A stretch of DNA of 64,000 bases from an uncultured Lachnospiraceae bacterium (GTDB lineage Bacteria > Bacillota_A > Clostridia > Lachnospirales > Lachnospiraceae). The stretch covers positions 1 to 64,000 of the forward strand of contig CATOMC010000010.1 of assembly GCA_951801245.1 (NCBI GenBank). Direction: 5' to 3'. The notes beneath the pieces were generated by a model. That model saw nothing but the letters and a program-made list of their open reading frames with translations. It ran no database searches and was not told where the DNA came from. The position numbers and the translations under genes were made by a program. Each line of letters begins with the position of its first letter. Positions within the stretch are counted from its first letter, which is position 1. Below, in pieces: positions 43,573-52,240 of this stretch.

Positions 43573-43617
43573 GCGTATTGCCTCCTTAATTCAATCTGGC
43601 ATCAAATCTTTAAAAGC

Positions 43618-43737
43618 GACGCAAACTGCCTGCTCAAGTCTGCGTCAGTAGAGCAAAGTCAAAAAAACAACAACTTTCGCGAATTCAGCAAGAATTACGA
43701 AGTAATTCTTGGGACGCAAACTGCCAAGTTTGCGTCC
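43618..43737 (-). repeat. Three-hairpin leader upstream of the PBP gene
   Basis: Hairpins GACGCA/TGCGTC (43618/43641), AAGAATTAC-GAA-GTAATTCTT (43690-43710) and GGACGCAAACT/AGTTTGCGTCC (43712-43737). The 13-nt word GACGCAAACTGCC occurs twice (43618, 43713). The region forms the 5' UTR of the PBP gene. Confidence 0.75.
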
Positions 43738-43743
43738 ATTATA
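43738..43743 (-). promoter_or_regulatory. -10 box of the PBP gene
   Basis: Minus strand TGCTATAAT, an extended -10, with TTCCTT 17 bp upstream as a poor -35. It predicts a leader of about 160 nt. Confidence 0.5.
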
Positions 43744-43820
43744 GCAAAATTTACCTTACAAAGGAAGGATTTTCATTTTATCTTAAGAATTGTTTACGAT
43801 TTTATACACTTTTATTCCGC

Positions 43821-43849
43821 TTGTGTGGAATGTATGAAAATGTTATACT
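43821..43849 (+). promoter_or_regulatory. Promoter of the YigZ gene
   Basis: TTGTGT (43821-43826), 17 bp spacer, TATACT (43844-43849). Confidence 0.6.
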
Positions 43850-43943
43850 ATGAGAAAGTTATGGAACAATGGGGGCAGGCTTATAAAGGCGCCTGGATCA
43901 TGGAATGCGGGCGGCCCCGGAAAGGATACGTAAAATCGCATAT

Positions 43944-44615
43944 ATGGAATCCGGTCATAGGTTAGAACCATATAAAATCATAGAGTATGGAGGCACAGGC
44001 GAGTACGAGGAGAAAAAATCCCATTTTATTGCCCAGGTGCAGGCGGTGTCTACGGAAGAGGAAGCAGCGGCATATGTGGAGTCGGTGCGGAAGCGATACT
44101 GGGATGCAAGGCATCATTGTTATGCCTATATATTGGGTGAACAGGGACAGACCATGCGTTTTTCAGATGACGGAGAGCCTTCCGGTACGGCAGGCAGGCC
44201 GATTTTGGAAGTACTGACAGGATCCGGGATCCGGGACTTGGTGCTGGTGGTGACCCGGTATTTCGGGGGAACACTGCTTGGTACCGGCGGGCTGGTGAGA
44301 GCCTATACACAGGCGGCGCAGGCAGCGATTGCGGCCAGCAGAGTGTGTGTTATGCGATATGGACATATTTGTACGGTGGAGACGGACTATAACGGTATCG
44401 GCAAGATTCAGTATCTTCTTGGCAGACGCGGGATTCCCATAGACGATTCTGCGTATGCACAGCAGGTGTCCATCACCTGCAAGGTTCCATATGAGGAAAG
44501 AGAACAGTTGTTACATGAGATCACAGAGGCCACTGCCGGAAGAGCAACGGTGGCGGTCTCGGATCCAATATATTATAAAAGCACAGGAGACGGTTCCCCT
44601 GCCGGAGCTTCGTAA
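43944..44615 (+). CDS. YigZ/IMPACT family protein
   Basis: 223 residues from MESGHRLEPYKIIEYG; an in-frame ATG at 43905 is possible and the ribosome site is weak for both. The N-terminal UPF0029 domain has KKSHFIAQVQAVSTEEEAAA, WDARHHCYAYILG and SDDGEPSGTAGRPILEVL, then VLVVTRYFGGTLLGTGGLVR; the C-terminal half has a ferredoxin-like fold (DUF1949). Bacterial members are of uncertain role; eukaryotic IMPACT regulates translation. It is followed after 59 bp by mgtE. Confidence 0.9.
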   Translation: MESGHRLEPYKIIEYGGTGEYEEKKSHFIAQVQAVSTEEEAAAYVESVRKRYWDARHHCYAYILGEQGQTMRFSDDGEPSGTAGRPILEVLTGSGIRDLVLVVTRYFGGTLLGTGGLVRAYTQAAQAAIAASRVCVMRYGHICTVETDYNGIGKIQYLLGRRGIPIDDSAYAQQVSITCKVPYEEREQLLHEITEATAGRATVAVSDPIYYKSTGDGSPAGAS

Positions 44616-44674
44616 GGAGGCTCGTTTCGCGGTATGCCGGGAAGGCCTTGGCCTGTGCGGAAAGGCGGCATACT

Positions 44675-46084
44675 ATGGGCGAGATCAGAGAAGAGACAAA
44701 AGTGACACAGGAAGCGGGAACAAATACACATTATGAGTATGCGGACTTTGGCATGGAGGAAATCCGGCAACTTCTGGGCAAGGGGCAGTACACAAGACTC
44801 AGGCAGGTCATTCAGGAGTTAAACGATGCGGATATCGCTGACTATATGGAGGATATGGAGGAGGAAGAGGTGATCAAGATCTTTCGCATCCTGCCCAAGG
44901 ATATGGCGGCGGATGTCTTTTCCTATCTGGAGATTGACCAGCAGCAGTCTGTCATAACCTCCCTTTCCGATAAGGATGCGGCCCGTATCATCGATAATAT
45001 GATGTCCGATGATGCCAAGGAGCTGATGGAAGAGATGCCGGCCAATGTGGTGAAGCGGCTGATCGCCAACACCAGTCCGGATACCAGGCAGGCCATCAAC
45101 CATCTGATGCGTTATCCGGAAGATTCTGCCGGCAGCATCATGACGGTGGAGTATGTGGATTTAAAAGAAAACCAGACCGTGGGAGAGGCCATAGAGCGGA
45201 TCCGCAAAGTGGGTCTGGACAGTGAGACGATCAATATTTGTTATGTATTGGATAACAAAAGAACGCTGGTGGGTACCGTGGCGCTTCGCTATCTGCTTAT
45301 CAGTGATTCCGATGCGGTGATTGGGGAAATGATGCACCGGAATGTGGTATCGCTGCATACGCTGATGGATCAGGAAGAGGTTGCCAGGCAGTTCAAAAAA
45401 TATGAATTTACGGCCATGCCGGTGGTGGATAATGAAGACCGGCTGGTGGGTATCATCACCATGGATGATGTGGTGGATATCCTGGAAGAAGAGACCACGG
45501 AAGATATCGAAAAGATGGCGGCCCTGATGCCTTCTGATAAGCCGTATCTGAGGATGTCCGTGTTTGATGCCTATAAGAAAAGGATTCCCTGGCTGTTACT
45601 TTTGATGATCTCGGCTACCTTTACGGGAAATATCATCACTTCCTTTGAGAGCGAACTGAGCAGATATGTGGTACTGACGGCCTTCATCCCTATGCTCATG
45701 GATACGGGCGGCAACGCAGGCGGACAGGCTTCCGCCATTATCATTCGCGGTATTTCGCTGGAGGAGATAGAGTTTGGGGACTGGCTTGTGGTCATCTGGA
45801 AAGAAATCCGCACCGCGGTTTTGTGCGGCCTGACCTTGTCGGTCTGCAATTTCGCAAGGCTGATGATTTTTGATCACGTGAGCGTGCAGGTGGCACTGGT
45901 CGTGTGCCTGACACTGATGATGGCTGTTATCGTGGCGAAGGTGGTTGGTTCTACGCTGCCCATGTTAGCCAAGAAGATCGGGTTAGACCCGGCAGTGATG
46001 GCAAGCCCGTTTATTACGACCATCGTGGACGCTATCTCACTGTTGATTTATTTCCGGGTGGCGGAACTGGTGTTGGGGATATAG
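44675..46084 (+). CDS. mgtE: Magnesium transporter MgtE
   Basis: 469 residues. MgtE N-domain of helical repeats (LPKDMAADVFSYLE, DKDAARIIDNMMSDDAKELM), two CBS domains (AGSIMTVEYVDLKENQTVGE, FTAMPVVDNEDRLVGIITMD), then five membrane helices with the selectivity region MDTGGNAGGQASAIIIRG and ending VDAISLLIYFRVAELVL. It forms a Mg2+-gated channel; cytosolic Mg2+ binding to N/CBS domains closes it. ATG 44675 is used because the TTG upstream has no support. No M-box leader is seen. Confidence 0.94.
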   Translation: MGEIREETKVTQEAGTNTHYEYADFGMEEIRQLLGKGQYTRLRQVIQELNDADIADYMEDMEEEEVIKIFRILPKDMAADVFSYLEIDQQQSVITSLSDKDAARIIDNMMSDDAKELMEEMPANVVKRLIANTSPDTRQAINHLMRYPEDSAGSIMTVEYVDLKENQTVGEAIERIRKVGLDSETINICYVLDNKRTLVGTVALRYLLISDSDAVIGEMMHRNVVSLHTLMDQEEVARQFKKYEFTAMPVVDNEDRLVGIITMDDVVDILEEETTEDIEKMAALMPSDKPYLRMSVFDAYKKRIPWLLLLMISATFTGNIITSFESELSRYVVLTAFIPMLMDTGGNAGGQASAIIIRGISLEEIEFGDWLVVIWKEIRTAVLCGLTLSVCNFARLMIFDHVSVQVALVVCLTLMMAVIVAKVVGSTLPMLAKKIGLDPAVMASPFITTIVDAISLLIYFRVAELVLGI

Positions 46085-46093
46085 GAAAGCATA

Positions 46094-46402
46094 TGATTAG
46101 AATAATACCATATAAAGCGTCGGATGCAAATTGGTCTTTTAAAATCGCTGATGCCGTTTACTGCCTTTGATGAGACGGGAGTCCTTGGATTTTTTACCCT
46201 GAGAAATCCGGATGAGTCATTGGAGGAACTGCGCTTTGGATTCGTTATTGTCAATCCTGACAAGCGGGGAACCGGCTGTGGAAAAGCAATGCTCCAGTTA
46301 GGGTTAAAATTTGTGTTTGAAATATATGGAGCCGACAAAGCATGGAAGTGCAAAGAACTCAAATTACATAGGGGTGCCTACTTCGATCAGGTTACCGTCT
46401 AA
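46094..46402 (+). pseudogene. GNAT acetyltransferase, internally deleted and 3'-truncated
   Basis: It begins normally (MIRIIPYKASDANW, after GGAAAG) but after about 20 codons the frame is lost. The core continues in another frame from about 46140: TAFDETGVLGFFTLRNPDES, LRFGFVIVNPDKRGTGCGKA (acetyl-CoA loop), LQLGLKFVFEIYGADKAW. The end of the domain is missing and the frame runs antisense into the last codons of the VOC gene. So it is deleted internally, frameshifted and truncated; not functional. Confidence 0.75.
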
Positions 46403-46726
46403 ATCGTAAAAGCGGATTACCTTTTGGCCCCAGCTATGTGTCATGAGCCGGTTGACGTATTGAATCCCGGGATACATTTTTTCCAGTTTTTCAATAAAGG
46501 ATTCTATATCCGGTTCCTCAAAGTACAGTTCACAGCAATTATTTTTCGGAAACAGATCTTTTCCCAAAAACTCTCTCCAGATTTTTGCATCCTGGAGTAC
46601 AAGACCCTCCGTTAAGATCATGTTGCCGTTATTGTCAAGTACCGTAGCAAGACCAAACAGATCGTGATAAAATTGTTTCGATTTTTCGATATCGTTTACA
46701 ACGAGCAAAACGTTTTTTAATTTCAT
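46364..46726 (-). CDS. VOC-family (glyoxalase/bleomycin-resistance-like) protein
   Basis: 120 residues from MKLKNVLLVVNDIEKSKQFY, start chosen for AAAGGA at good distance. The paired beta-alpha-beta-beta-beta modules are visible: FYHDLFGLATVLDNNGNMIL and CELYFEEPDIESFIEKLEKM, ending in IRFYDLDGNLIEVGTP where a metal-ligand Glu is expected. Such proteins bind a divalent metal and act as isomerases, dioxygenases or antibiotic-binding proteins; role unknown. Its 3' end overlaps the decayed GNAT gene on the other strand. Confidence 0.85.
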   Translation of the reverse strand: MKLKNVLLVVNDIEKSKQFYHDLFGLATVLDNNGNMILTEGLVLQDAKIWREFLGKDLFPKNNCCELYFEEPDIESFIEKLEKMYPGIQYVNRLMTHSWGQKVIRFYDLDGNLIEVGTPM

Positions 46727-46879
46727 TGTCAGCATCCTTTCTAATCCCGCTTGTCAGCAAATGATTTCAGAGGAAAATCAAATAAAACAGATAAAATAAA
46801 CAGATAATATAAAACAGTATAACATAAAGCAGATGTATCATTATTCGTATATTCATATTCAAAGCAGCTAATGATGTTC

Positions 46880-47170
46880 TCATGATTCCTTTCTTTGAAA
46901 TCCAAACCTGTTCTGCAGTTCCTGTGATACAAAAGGGAAATCCCATCCCATCAGTTTCACATCAGGACACGCCTTTTTCAGACTACAGCTTTTAGCCCAC
47001 CTGTCCATATGGCCAAGAGCATCGAGTTTACCCGTAAAAAGCCCGCACATTTTCACGAGCCTGTCCAGTTCTGGGACTGCTTCGTCAGCTTCCCATCTTG
47101 ACACAGTCTGCCTGGTTACATCCATCCTGTCAGCAAGTTTTTCTAATCCTCCGTTCTGGTCCGATCTGTT
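46880..47170 (-). pseudogene. XRE-type helix-turn-helix regulator remnant
   Basis: The sequence GGLEKLADRMDVTRQTVSRW followed by EADEAVPELDRLVKMCGLF is the second half of an XRE helix-turn-helix. The first helix and start are replaced by unrelated codons. The remaining 50 codons (TGKLDALGHMDRWAKSCSLK and onward) are not obviously XRE-related. No ribosome site for the internal ATG at 47125. From 47171 to 47470 only AT-rich sequence with small inverted repeats is present. Confidence 0.6.
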
Positions 47171-47493
47171 CTGATTGATCGCAGAAGGTCACTGGTCGTT
47201 TCCTATTATGTCATAACCAGATATTCGAATCCACCACCCGCTGTATGCTTTTTTTGCATTTATGTAACATGGTGTGTTGCCTTAGTTAATAAACGGGAAT
47301 TCATTTCTGTCATATAGAAATGGTTTAAATGAAATTCATGAGATTTACCAGCTAAAGGAAGCAAACAAGTATACAATCTTGCGATTAAGTCCTCAAAACT
47401 CTACCATTATAGAATAGAATAAAAGAACAAAGATGAAAATACAGAAATATTTCAACTTTGTTCTCTTATTATACGAGGCCGCGAAGAGGAATT

Positions 47494-47523
47494 CGGGAGG
47501 TTAATTCCGCAGGAATTTACCTC
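47494..47523 (-). terminator. Hairpin after typA
   Basis: GGAGGTAAATTCC/GGAATTAACCTCC around TGC, a 13-bp stem with one mismatch, a few bases after the typA stop; no clear T run follows. Confidence 0.55.
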
Positions 47524-47525
47524 CA

Positions 47526-49367
47526 CTATTTTTTTGCCGCCGCCGAAATCGCTGCCCGTTTTCTCAGGGTAGGATCCAGAATCTTCTTGCGGATCCGCAG
47601 GTTTGACGGAGTCACTTCCAACAGTTCGTCTGTATCGATGAACTCAAGCGCCTGTTCCAGACTTAAGACCTTGGGCGGTGTGAGGCGAAGCGCCTCATCC
47701 GCACTGGAGGAGCGGGTGTTGGTAAGCTGCTTTTTCTTACATACATTTAATTCGATGTCTTCACCGCGGCCATTCTGTCCTACGATCATACCGGAATAGA
47801 CTTTGGTGCCGGGACCGATAAAGAGGGTGCCGCGTTCCTGGGCGTTGAAGAGTCCATAGGTGATGGCTTCACCCGCTTCAAAAGCGATCAAAGAACCCTG
47901 TTTGCGGTACTGGATATCGCCCTTGTAGGGTCCGTAACCGTCAAAGATGGTGTTCATGATGCCGTTACCCTTGGTGTCGGTCATGAATTCTCCCCGGTAA
48001 CCGATCAGTCCACGGGAGGGGATGGAGAATTCCAGGCGGTTGTAGCCGCCGGAGGCCATGCCCATGTTTTTCAGTTCGCCTTTGCGAAGACTCAGCTTCT
48101 CAATAACCGTTCCAGAGAATTCTTCCGGCACATCCACATAGCATAGCTCCATGGGCTCCAGTTTCTTGCCGTTTTCATCGGTTTTATATAAGACTTCGGC
48201 CTTGCTGACGGCGAATTCATAACCTTCTCTGCGCATATTTTCAATTAACACGGACAAGTGTAGTTCACCGCGGCCGGAGACTTTGAACGCTTCGGTCGTA
48301 TCCGTCTCCTCTACTCGCAGGGATACGTCTGTGTTGAGTTCTTTAAAGAGTCTGTCGCGCAGATGGCGGCTGGTGACGTATTTCCCCTCTTGACCGGCTA
48401 ACGGAGAATCATTGACCATAAAGTGCATGGCAATGGTAGGCTCCGATATTTTCTGGAAAGGAATGGGGGTTGGTGCATCGGGAGAGCAGAGGGTGTCGCC
48501 GATGTGGATGTCTGTAATGCCGGAGATGGCCACGATGGCGCCGATGCCTGCTTCCTTGACTTCTATTTTATTGAGGCCGTCATACTCGTAGAGTTTGCTG
48601 ATCTTCACTTTCTTCTGCTTGTCCGGTTCGTGGTGGTTTACGATGACCACCTCCTGATTGACCTTGACAGAACCGTTATCTACCTTACCGACGCCGATAC
48701 GGCCTACGTATTCATTGTAGTCGATGGTGCTGATCAGTACCTGTGTGCCTGCATCGGGATCCCCTTGGGGCGCCGGGATGTGTTCGATAATGGTGTCGAA
48801 GAGGGGGGTCATATCGCCGCCCTTTACGGTGAGCTGGGTACTGGCAGTACCTGTCTTGGCGGAAGCATAAACGAAGGGGCAGTCAAGTTGCTCATCGTTG
48901 GCATCCAGATCCATAAAGAGCTCTAAGACTTCATCCACTACCTGGATCGGCCTGGCCTCCGGCCGGTCACATTTGTTAATGCAAACGATGACGGACAGAT
49001 CCAGTTCCAGAGCCTTTTTCAGGACGAATTTGGTCTGGGGCATGGGACCTTCAAAGGCGTCCACCACCAGGATAACGCCATCCACCATCTTGAGTACCCG
49101 TTCCACTTCCCCGCCGAAGTCGGCGTGGCCGGGCGTGTCGATGATATTGATCTTCACGCCTTTGTAAGTGACAGCAGTATTCTTGGAGAGAATCGTGATA
49201 CCGCGCTCTTTCTCGATATCGTTGGAGTCCATAACCCGCTCTGCCACTTCCTGATTCTCCCGGAATACACCGCTTTGTTTCAATAGTTCATCCACCAACG
49301 TGGTCTTACCATGGTCCACGTGAGCGATAATCGCTATATTTCTGACATCTTCTCTTGTCTGCTTCAT
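47526..49367 (-). CDS. typA: Translational GTPase TypA/BipA
   Basis: 613 residues, the family length. GTPase motifs: AIIAHVDHGKTTLVDELL (G1), RGITILSKN (G2), IIDTPGHADFGGEVER (G3), INKCDRP (G4). EF-G-like domains II, III and V follow, then the TypA-specific C-terminal domain (PSRGLIGYRGEFMTDTKGNG). The ribosome-associated GTPase helps 50S assembly and stress/cold growth. The ribosome site before the ATG is poor. Promoter at 49490-49518 with a leader of about 115 nt containing CGTCAC/GTGACG. Confidence 0.97.
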   Translation of the reverse strand: MKQTREDVRNIAIIAHVDHGKTTLVDELLKQSGVFRENQEVAERVMDSNDIEKERGITILSKNTAVTYKGVKINIIDTPGHADFGGEVERVLKMVDGVILVVDAFEGPMPQTKFVLKKALELDLSVIVCINKCDRPEARPIQVVDEVLELFMDLDANDEQLDCPFVYASAKTGTASTQLTVKGGDMTPLFDTIIEHIPAPQGDPDAGTQVLISTIDYNEYVGRIGVGKVDNGSVKVNQEVVIVNHHEPDKQKKVKISKLYEYDGLNKIEVKEAGIGAIVAISGITDIHIGDTLCSPDAPTPIPFQKISEPTIAMHFMVNDSPLAGQEGKYVTSRHLRDRLFKELNTDVSLRVEETDTTEAFKVSGRGELHLSVLIENMRREGYEFAVSKAEVLYKTDENGKKLEPMELCYVDVPEEFSGTVIEKLSLRKGELKNMGMASGGYNRLEFSIPSRGLIGYRGEFMTDTKGNGIMNTIFDGYGPYKGDIQYRKQGSLIAFEAGEAITYGLFNAQERGTLFIGPGTKVYSGMIVGQNGRGEDIELNVCKKKQLTNTRSSSADEALRLTPPKVLSLEQALEFIDTDELLEVTPSNLRIRKKILDPTLRKRAAISAAAKK

Positions 49368-49489
49368 ATTTTACCGTGCCTTTCTCGAACTTGTGTAGCT
49401 GTCTTTTGGCTGTTTTTCATACATTGACTGTCTGTTGAGGCGTCACTTTCTGGGTGACGTGCGAAAAGTAACAATCCTCAAACTCGGAC

Positions 49490-49518
49490 ATTATATCACT
49501 AGTTTTCTGTTCTTGCAA
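49490..49518 (-). promoter_or_regulatory. Promoter of typA
   Basis: Minus strand TTGCAA, 17 bp spacer, TATAAT. Confidence 0.7.
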
Positions 49519-49630
49519 GTGTCTGCTGCGCGACCATTAACAGTTCTATTTTCTTCCTTAATCCTATATATTGATAATACAATACTAAAAGGGATTCCTG
49601 CGATCATGCAGTGTAGAAGGGAGAAAAAAC

Positions 49631-50263
49631 ATGACAGATAAGGTAATTGAAAACAACCAGGTGGCGATTATGGGGGAAATTGTGAGTGATTTCTCTTTTA
49701 GCCATGAGATTTTTGGAGAGGGCTTCTATATGGTGGATATCAGCGTAGATCGACTCAGCGAGTCAACTGATATCATACCGGTGATGGTGTCTGAACGCCT
49801 CATTGATGTGAATGAGGATTATAGGGGCATGAAGATCTGTATCACCGGGCAGTTTCGATCCTATAACAGGCACGAGGAGAGGAAGAACAGGCTGGTCTTG
49901 TCTGTTTTTGCAAGAGAGATTGAATTTGTGGAAGATATCGGCGAGGGTGCGAAGACGAATCAGATTTTCCTGGACGGCTATATCTGTAAAGAGCCGATTT
50001 ACAGGAAGACACCGCTTGGCAGGGAGATCGCGGATCTGCTTTTGGCCGTCAACAGGCCTTATGGTAAGTCGGATTACATACCCTGCATCTGCTGGGGGCG
50101 CAATGCCAGATTTGCCAGTAATTTTGAGGTGGGCAGCCGCTGTGCCATCTGGGGCCGGATCCAGAGCCGTGAATATATGAAAAAATTGTCGGAGGAGCAG
50201 CTTGAAAGACGGATTGCTTATGAAGTTTCAGTCAGCAAACTTGAGATGATAGAGGATGAATGA
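49631..50263 (+). CDS. Single-stranded-DNA-binding-like protein with two OB folds
   Basis: 210 residues, ATG after AGGGAGAAAAAAC. Two OB-fold-like halves: VAIMGEIVSDFSFSHEIFG and ICITGQFRSYNRHEERKNRL (about 10-95), then IFLDGYICKEPIYRKTPLGR, LLLAVNRPYGKSDYIPCICW and IWGRIQSREYM (about 105-205). The second half matches the SSB core. The acidic C-terminal tip of canonical SSB (DDDIPF) is absent, though it ends IEDE. Likely an accessory ssDNA-binding protein rather than the replication SSB. Transcribed alone, divergent from typA. Confidence 0.78.
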   Translation: MTDKVIENNQVAIMGEIVSDFSFSHEIFGEGFYMVDISVDRLSESTDIIPVMVSERLIDVNEDYRGMKICITGQFRSYNRHEERKNRLVLSVFAREIEFVEDIGEGAKTNQIFLDGYICKEPIYRKTPLGREIADLLLAVNRPYGKSDYIPCICWGRNARFASNFEVGSRCAIWGRIQSREYMKKLSEEQLERRIAYEVSVSKLEMIEDE

Positions 50264-50339
50264 GAAATGCCATAGAGCCGTGATACCAGGGTGGATGTAG
50301 CGATCGAGGTCATAAATTTCAGTTTTTAACGACAAAAAG

Positions 50340-50368
50340 TTGCACAATAAAGCTACTTATGCTATGAT
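50340..50368 (+). promoter_or_regulatory. Promoter of the CobO-like gene
   Basis: TTGCAC (50340-50345), 17 bp spacer, TATGAT (50363-50368). Confidence 0.65.
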
Positions 50369-50411
50369 AGGCAGACATAGGATTGAAATGAGATGAACAA
50401 GAGGTATCGAT

Positions 50412-50912
50412 ATGGAAAAGGGCATGATTCAGATCTACAGTGGAGAAGGTCATGGTAAATCTCCTGCGGCGCTTGGCAGGGCAATACAGACGGCGTGTGA
50501 GGGAGAATACGTTGTGATCATCCAATTTCTGAAGGGTAGAGGGCTTGCGGAATCAGAGTTCGTAAAGCGTCTGGAACCGGAGATCAAGATATTCCGCTTT
50601 GAGAAGTCGGCCGAAGATTTTTCTCATTTGACAGAAGAACATAAGGCAGAAGAGAAGAGAAATATCAGAAACGGCCTTAATTTTGCCAAAAAGATACTCA
50701 ACACGGGTGAGTGTTCCCTGCTCATCTTAGATGAGGTGCTGGGGCTGATTGACAACGGGATCATTACGGTGGAAGAACTGAAGACGCTTCTGGCCGGCAA
50801 ACCTGAGGAGATGGAGATCATCATGACGGGTATCACCTTAAATGACGAGGTCTGTGCAATGGCAGATAATGTGACAAAGGTGGAGACCATGCATTTTAAG
50901 ATCTGGGAGTAG
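50412..50912 (+). CDS. CobO/BtuR-like ATP:cobalamin adenosyltransferase family protein
   Basis: 166 residues. The P-loop IYSGEGHGKSPAALGRA (about 8-24) and the Walker-B-like LLILDEVLGLIDNGI are the CobA/CobO/BtuR signatures, with VIIQFLKGRGLAESEF between. The family adds 5'-deoxyadenosine to corrinoids. It is shorter than typical CobO (about 190) at the N-terminus and has no cobalamin gene or cobalamin riboswitch nearby, so a different nucleotide-transfer role is possible. Own promoter. Confidence 0.8.
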   Translation: MEKGMIQIYSGEGHGKSPAALGRAIQTACEGEYVVIIQFLKGRGLAESEFVKRLEPEIKIFRFEKSAEDFSHLTEEHKAEEKRNIRNGLNFAKKILNTGECSLLILDEVLGLIDNGIITVEELKTLLAGKPEEMEIIMTGITLNDEVCAMADNVTKVETMHFKIWE

Positions 50913-50938
50913 AGAGTTTCAGTCCGGGTATCTTTTGA

Positions 50939-50967
50939 TTGACAGAAGGAAGCCTGAGTGCTATTAT
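50939..50967 (+). promoter_or_regulatory. Promoter of the lysine-riboswitch dapA transcript
   Basis: TTGACA (50939-50944), 17 bp spacer, TATTAT (50962-50967), starting about 15 nt before the riboswitch. Confidence 0.75.
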
Positions 50968-50988
50968 AAGTTCAACATGATAGAGGTT

Positions 50989-51148
50989 GATAGAGGTTGC
51001 GTTTTTTATGAGTAGGGATGCAGATGCGGCAGGCGCAGAAGATGTATCAGGAAAGGAAAAAACGCCGAAAGGGGAGGCTCCTGCAGGTCTTTTCCTTGGG
51101 CATGCAGTGAACAACTGTATGACTGTCATCTTATGATGGGGCGCTATC
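50989..51148 (+). promoter_or_regulatory. Lysine riboswitch (L box)
   Basis: Conserved pieces appear in order: GATAGAGGTTGCG, ATGAGTAGGG, AACGCCGAAAGGGGAGG, TTGGGCATGCAGTGAACAA, and GACTGTCATC near the end. P1 closes GATAG (50989) with CTATC (51144). It switches with the terminator at 51171-51201. The 5' strand is preceded by a direct copy of GATAGAGGTT (50979). Confidence 0.9.
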
Positions 51149-51170
51149 CAGACCAGAAATGGCAGATTAT

Positions 51171-51201
51171 GAGGCTGGCCCAGTGTGGTCAGCCTTTTTT
51201 T
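51171..51201 (+). terminator. Riboswitch-controlled terminator before dapA
   Basis: AGGCTG(g)CC and GG(t)CAGCCT stem followed by seven T; 50 nt before the dapA start. Confidence 0.88.
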
Positions 51202-51250
51202 CAAAGACAGGGGCGCGATGACCAATAACATCATAGCGGGAGGAGAGCAT

Positions 51251-52138
51251 ATGGCAATTTTTAAAGGGGCGGGTGTCGCAATCGTCACACCGTTTCACGA
51301 GGACGGCAGTATTAACTATGAGAAATTTGCACAGCTTGTGGAGGAGCAGATCGCCGGAGGGACAGATGCGATCATCGTCTGCGGCACGACCGGAGAGTCT
51401 TCCACACTGACCCATGAGGAACATCTGGATCTGATCCGGTTCTGTGTGGAAACGGTGAAGGGCAGAATACCGGTGCTAGCCGGAACCGGCTCCAATTGCA
51501 CCAAGACAGCGGTATACCTGTCTCAGGAAGCAGAAAAATACGGTGCGGACGGTCTGCTTTTGGTGACGCCTTATTATAACAAGGCTACGCAGAACGGTTT
51601 GTTTGCACATTATAAGAGAATCGCAGACTCGGTGAAGCTGCCGATCATTTTGTATAATGTACCCGGCAGGACGGGATGTAATATCCTGCCGCAGACGGCA
51701 GTGAGACTATGCACGGAAGTGGAGAATATCGTAGGTATCAAGGAGGCCAGCGGCAATATTTCACAGATTGCAAAGCTGCAGTCTCTGGCGAATGGTAAGG
51801 TGGATGTTTATTCCGGTAATGATGACCAGATCGTACCGATCCTGTCTCTTGGCGGTAAGGGTGTTATTTCGGTGCTGTCCAATATTGCGCCCAGACAGAC
51901 CCATGAGATCTGTCAGAAGTTCTTTGACGGCGACTTAGAGGGCAGTATGAAAGAACAGCTTCGTGCGATCGATCTGTGCGATGCACTGTTTTGTGAAGTG
52001 AACCCGATTCCGGTGAAAGCTGCGCTCAATCTGATGGGCAGGGAAGTGGGTACACCGCATATGCCGCTGTCCGATATGGAGCCGCAGAATGTGGAAAGGC
52101 TTAAAAAGGCCATGCAGGAGTATGGTCTTCTGGAATGA
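51251..52138 (+). CDS. dapA: 4-hydroxy-tetrahydrodipicolinate synthase
   Basis: First committed step to lysine and diaminopimelate: condenses pyruvate with aspartate semialdehyde. 295 residues from MAIFKGAGVAIVTPFHEDGS, after GGGAGGAGAG. TIM-barrel motifs: CGTTGESSTLTHEEH, VTPYYNKATQNGLF (Tyr of the triad), ILYNVPGRTGCNI, and the Schiff-base Lys in VGIKEASGNISQI. It is under the lysine riboswitch and is followed by dapB. Confidence 0.97.
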   Translation: MAIFKGAGVAIVTPFHEDGSINYEKFAQLVEEQIAGGTDAIIVCGTTGESSTLTHEEHLDLIRFCVETVKGRIPVLAGTGSNCTKTAVYLSQEAEKYGADGLLLVTPYYNKATQNGLFAHYKRIADSVKLPIILYNVPGRTGCNILPQTAVRLCTEVENIVGIKEASGNISQIAKLQSLANGKVDVYSGNDDQIVPILSLGGKGVISVLSNIAPRQTHEICQKFFDGDLEGSMKEQLRAIDLCDALFCEVNPIPVKAALNLMGREVGTPHMPLSDMEPQNVERLKKAMQEYGLLE

Positions 52139-52163
52139 TGAAATGATTAGTAACCACACACAG

Positions 52164-52199
52164 AAACGTCTGTTAAAGGAACATTTAGCAGGCGTTTTT
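52164..52199 (+). terminator. Terminator-like hairpin between dapA and dapB
   Basis: AAACG-CTG-TAAA pairs with TTTA-CAG-CGTTT, with two mismatches, followed by five T. Partial termination between the two genes is possible. Confidence 0.6.
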
Positions 52200-52240
52200 C
52201 ATAAGAAGCGGACAAGATTTCATAAAGAGGAGTGTTCAAT

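Noticed and set aside
44616..44674. Search for an M-box riboswitch before mgtE
   Set aside because: Only 59 bp separate mgtE from the YigZ gene and no M-box motif is present.
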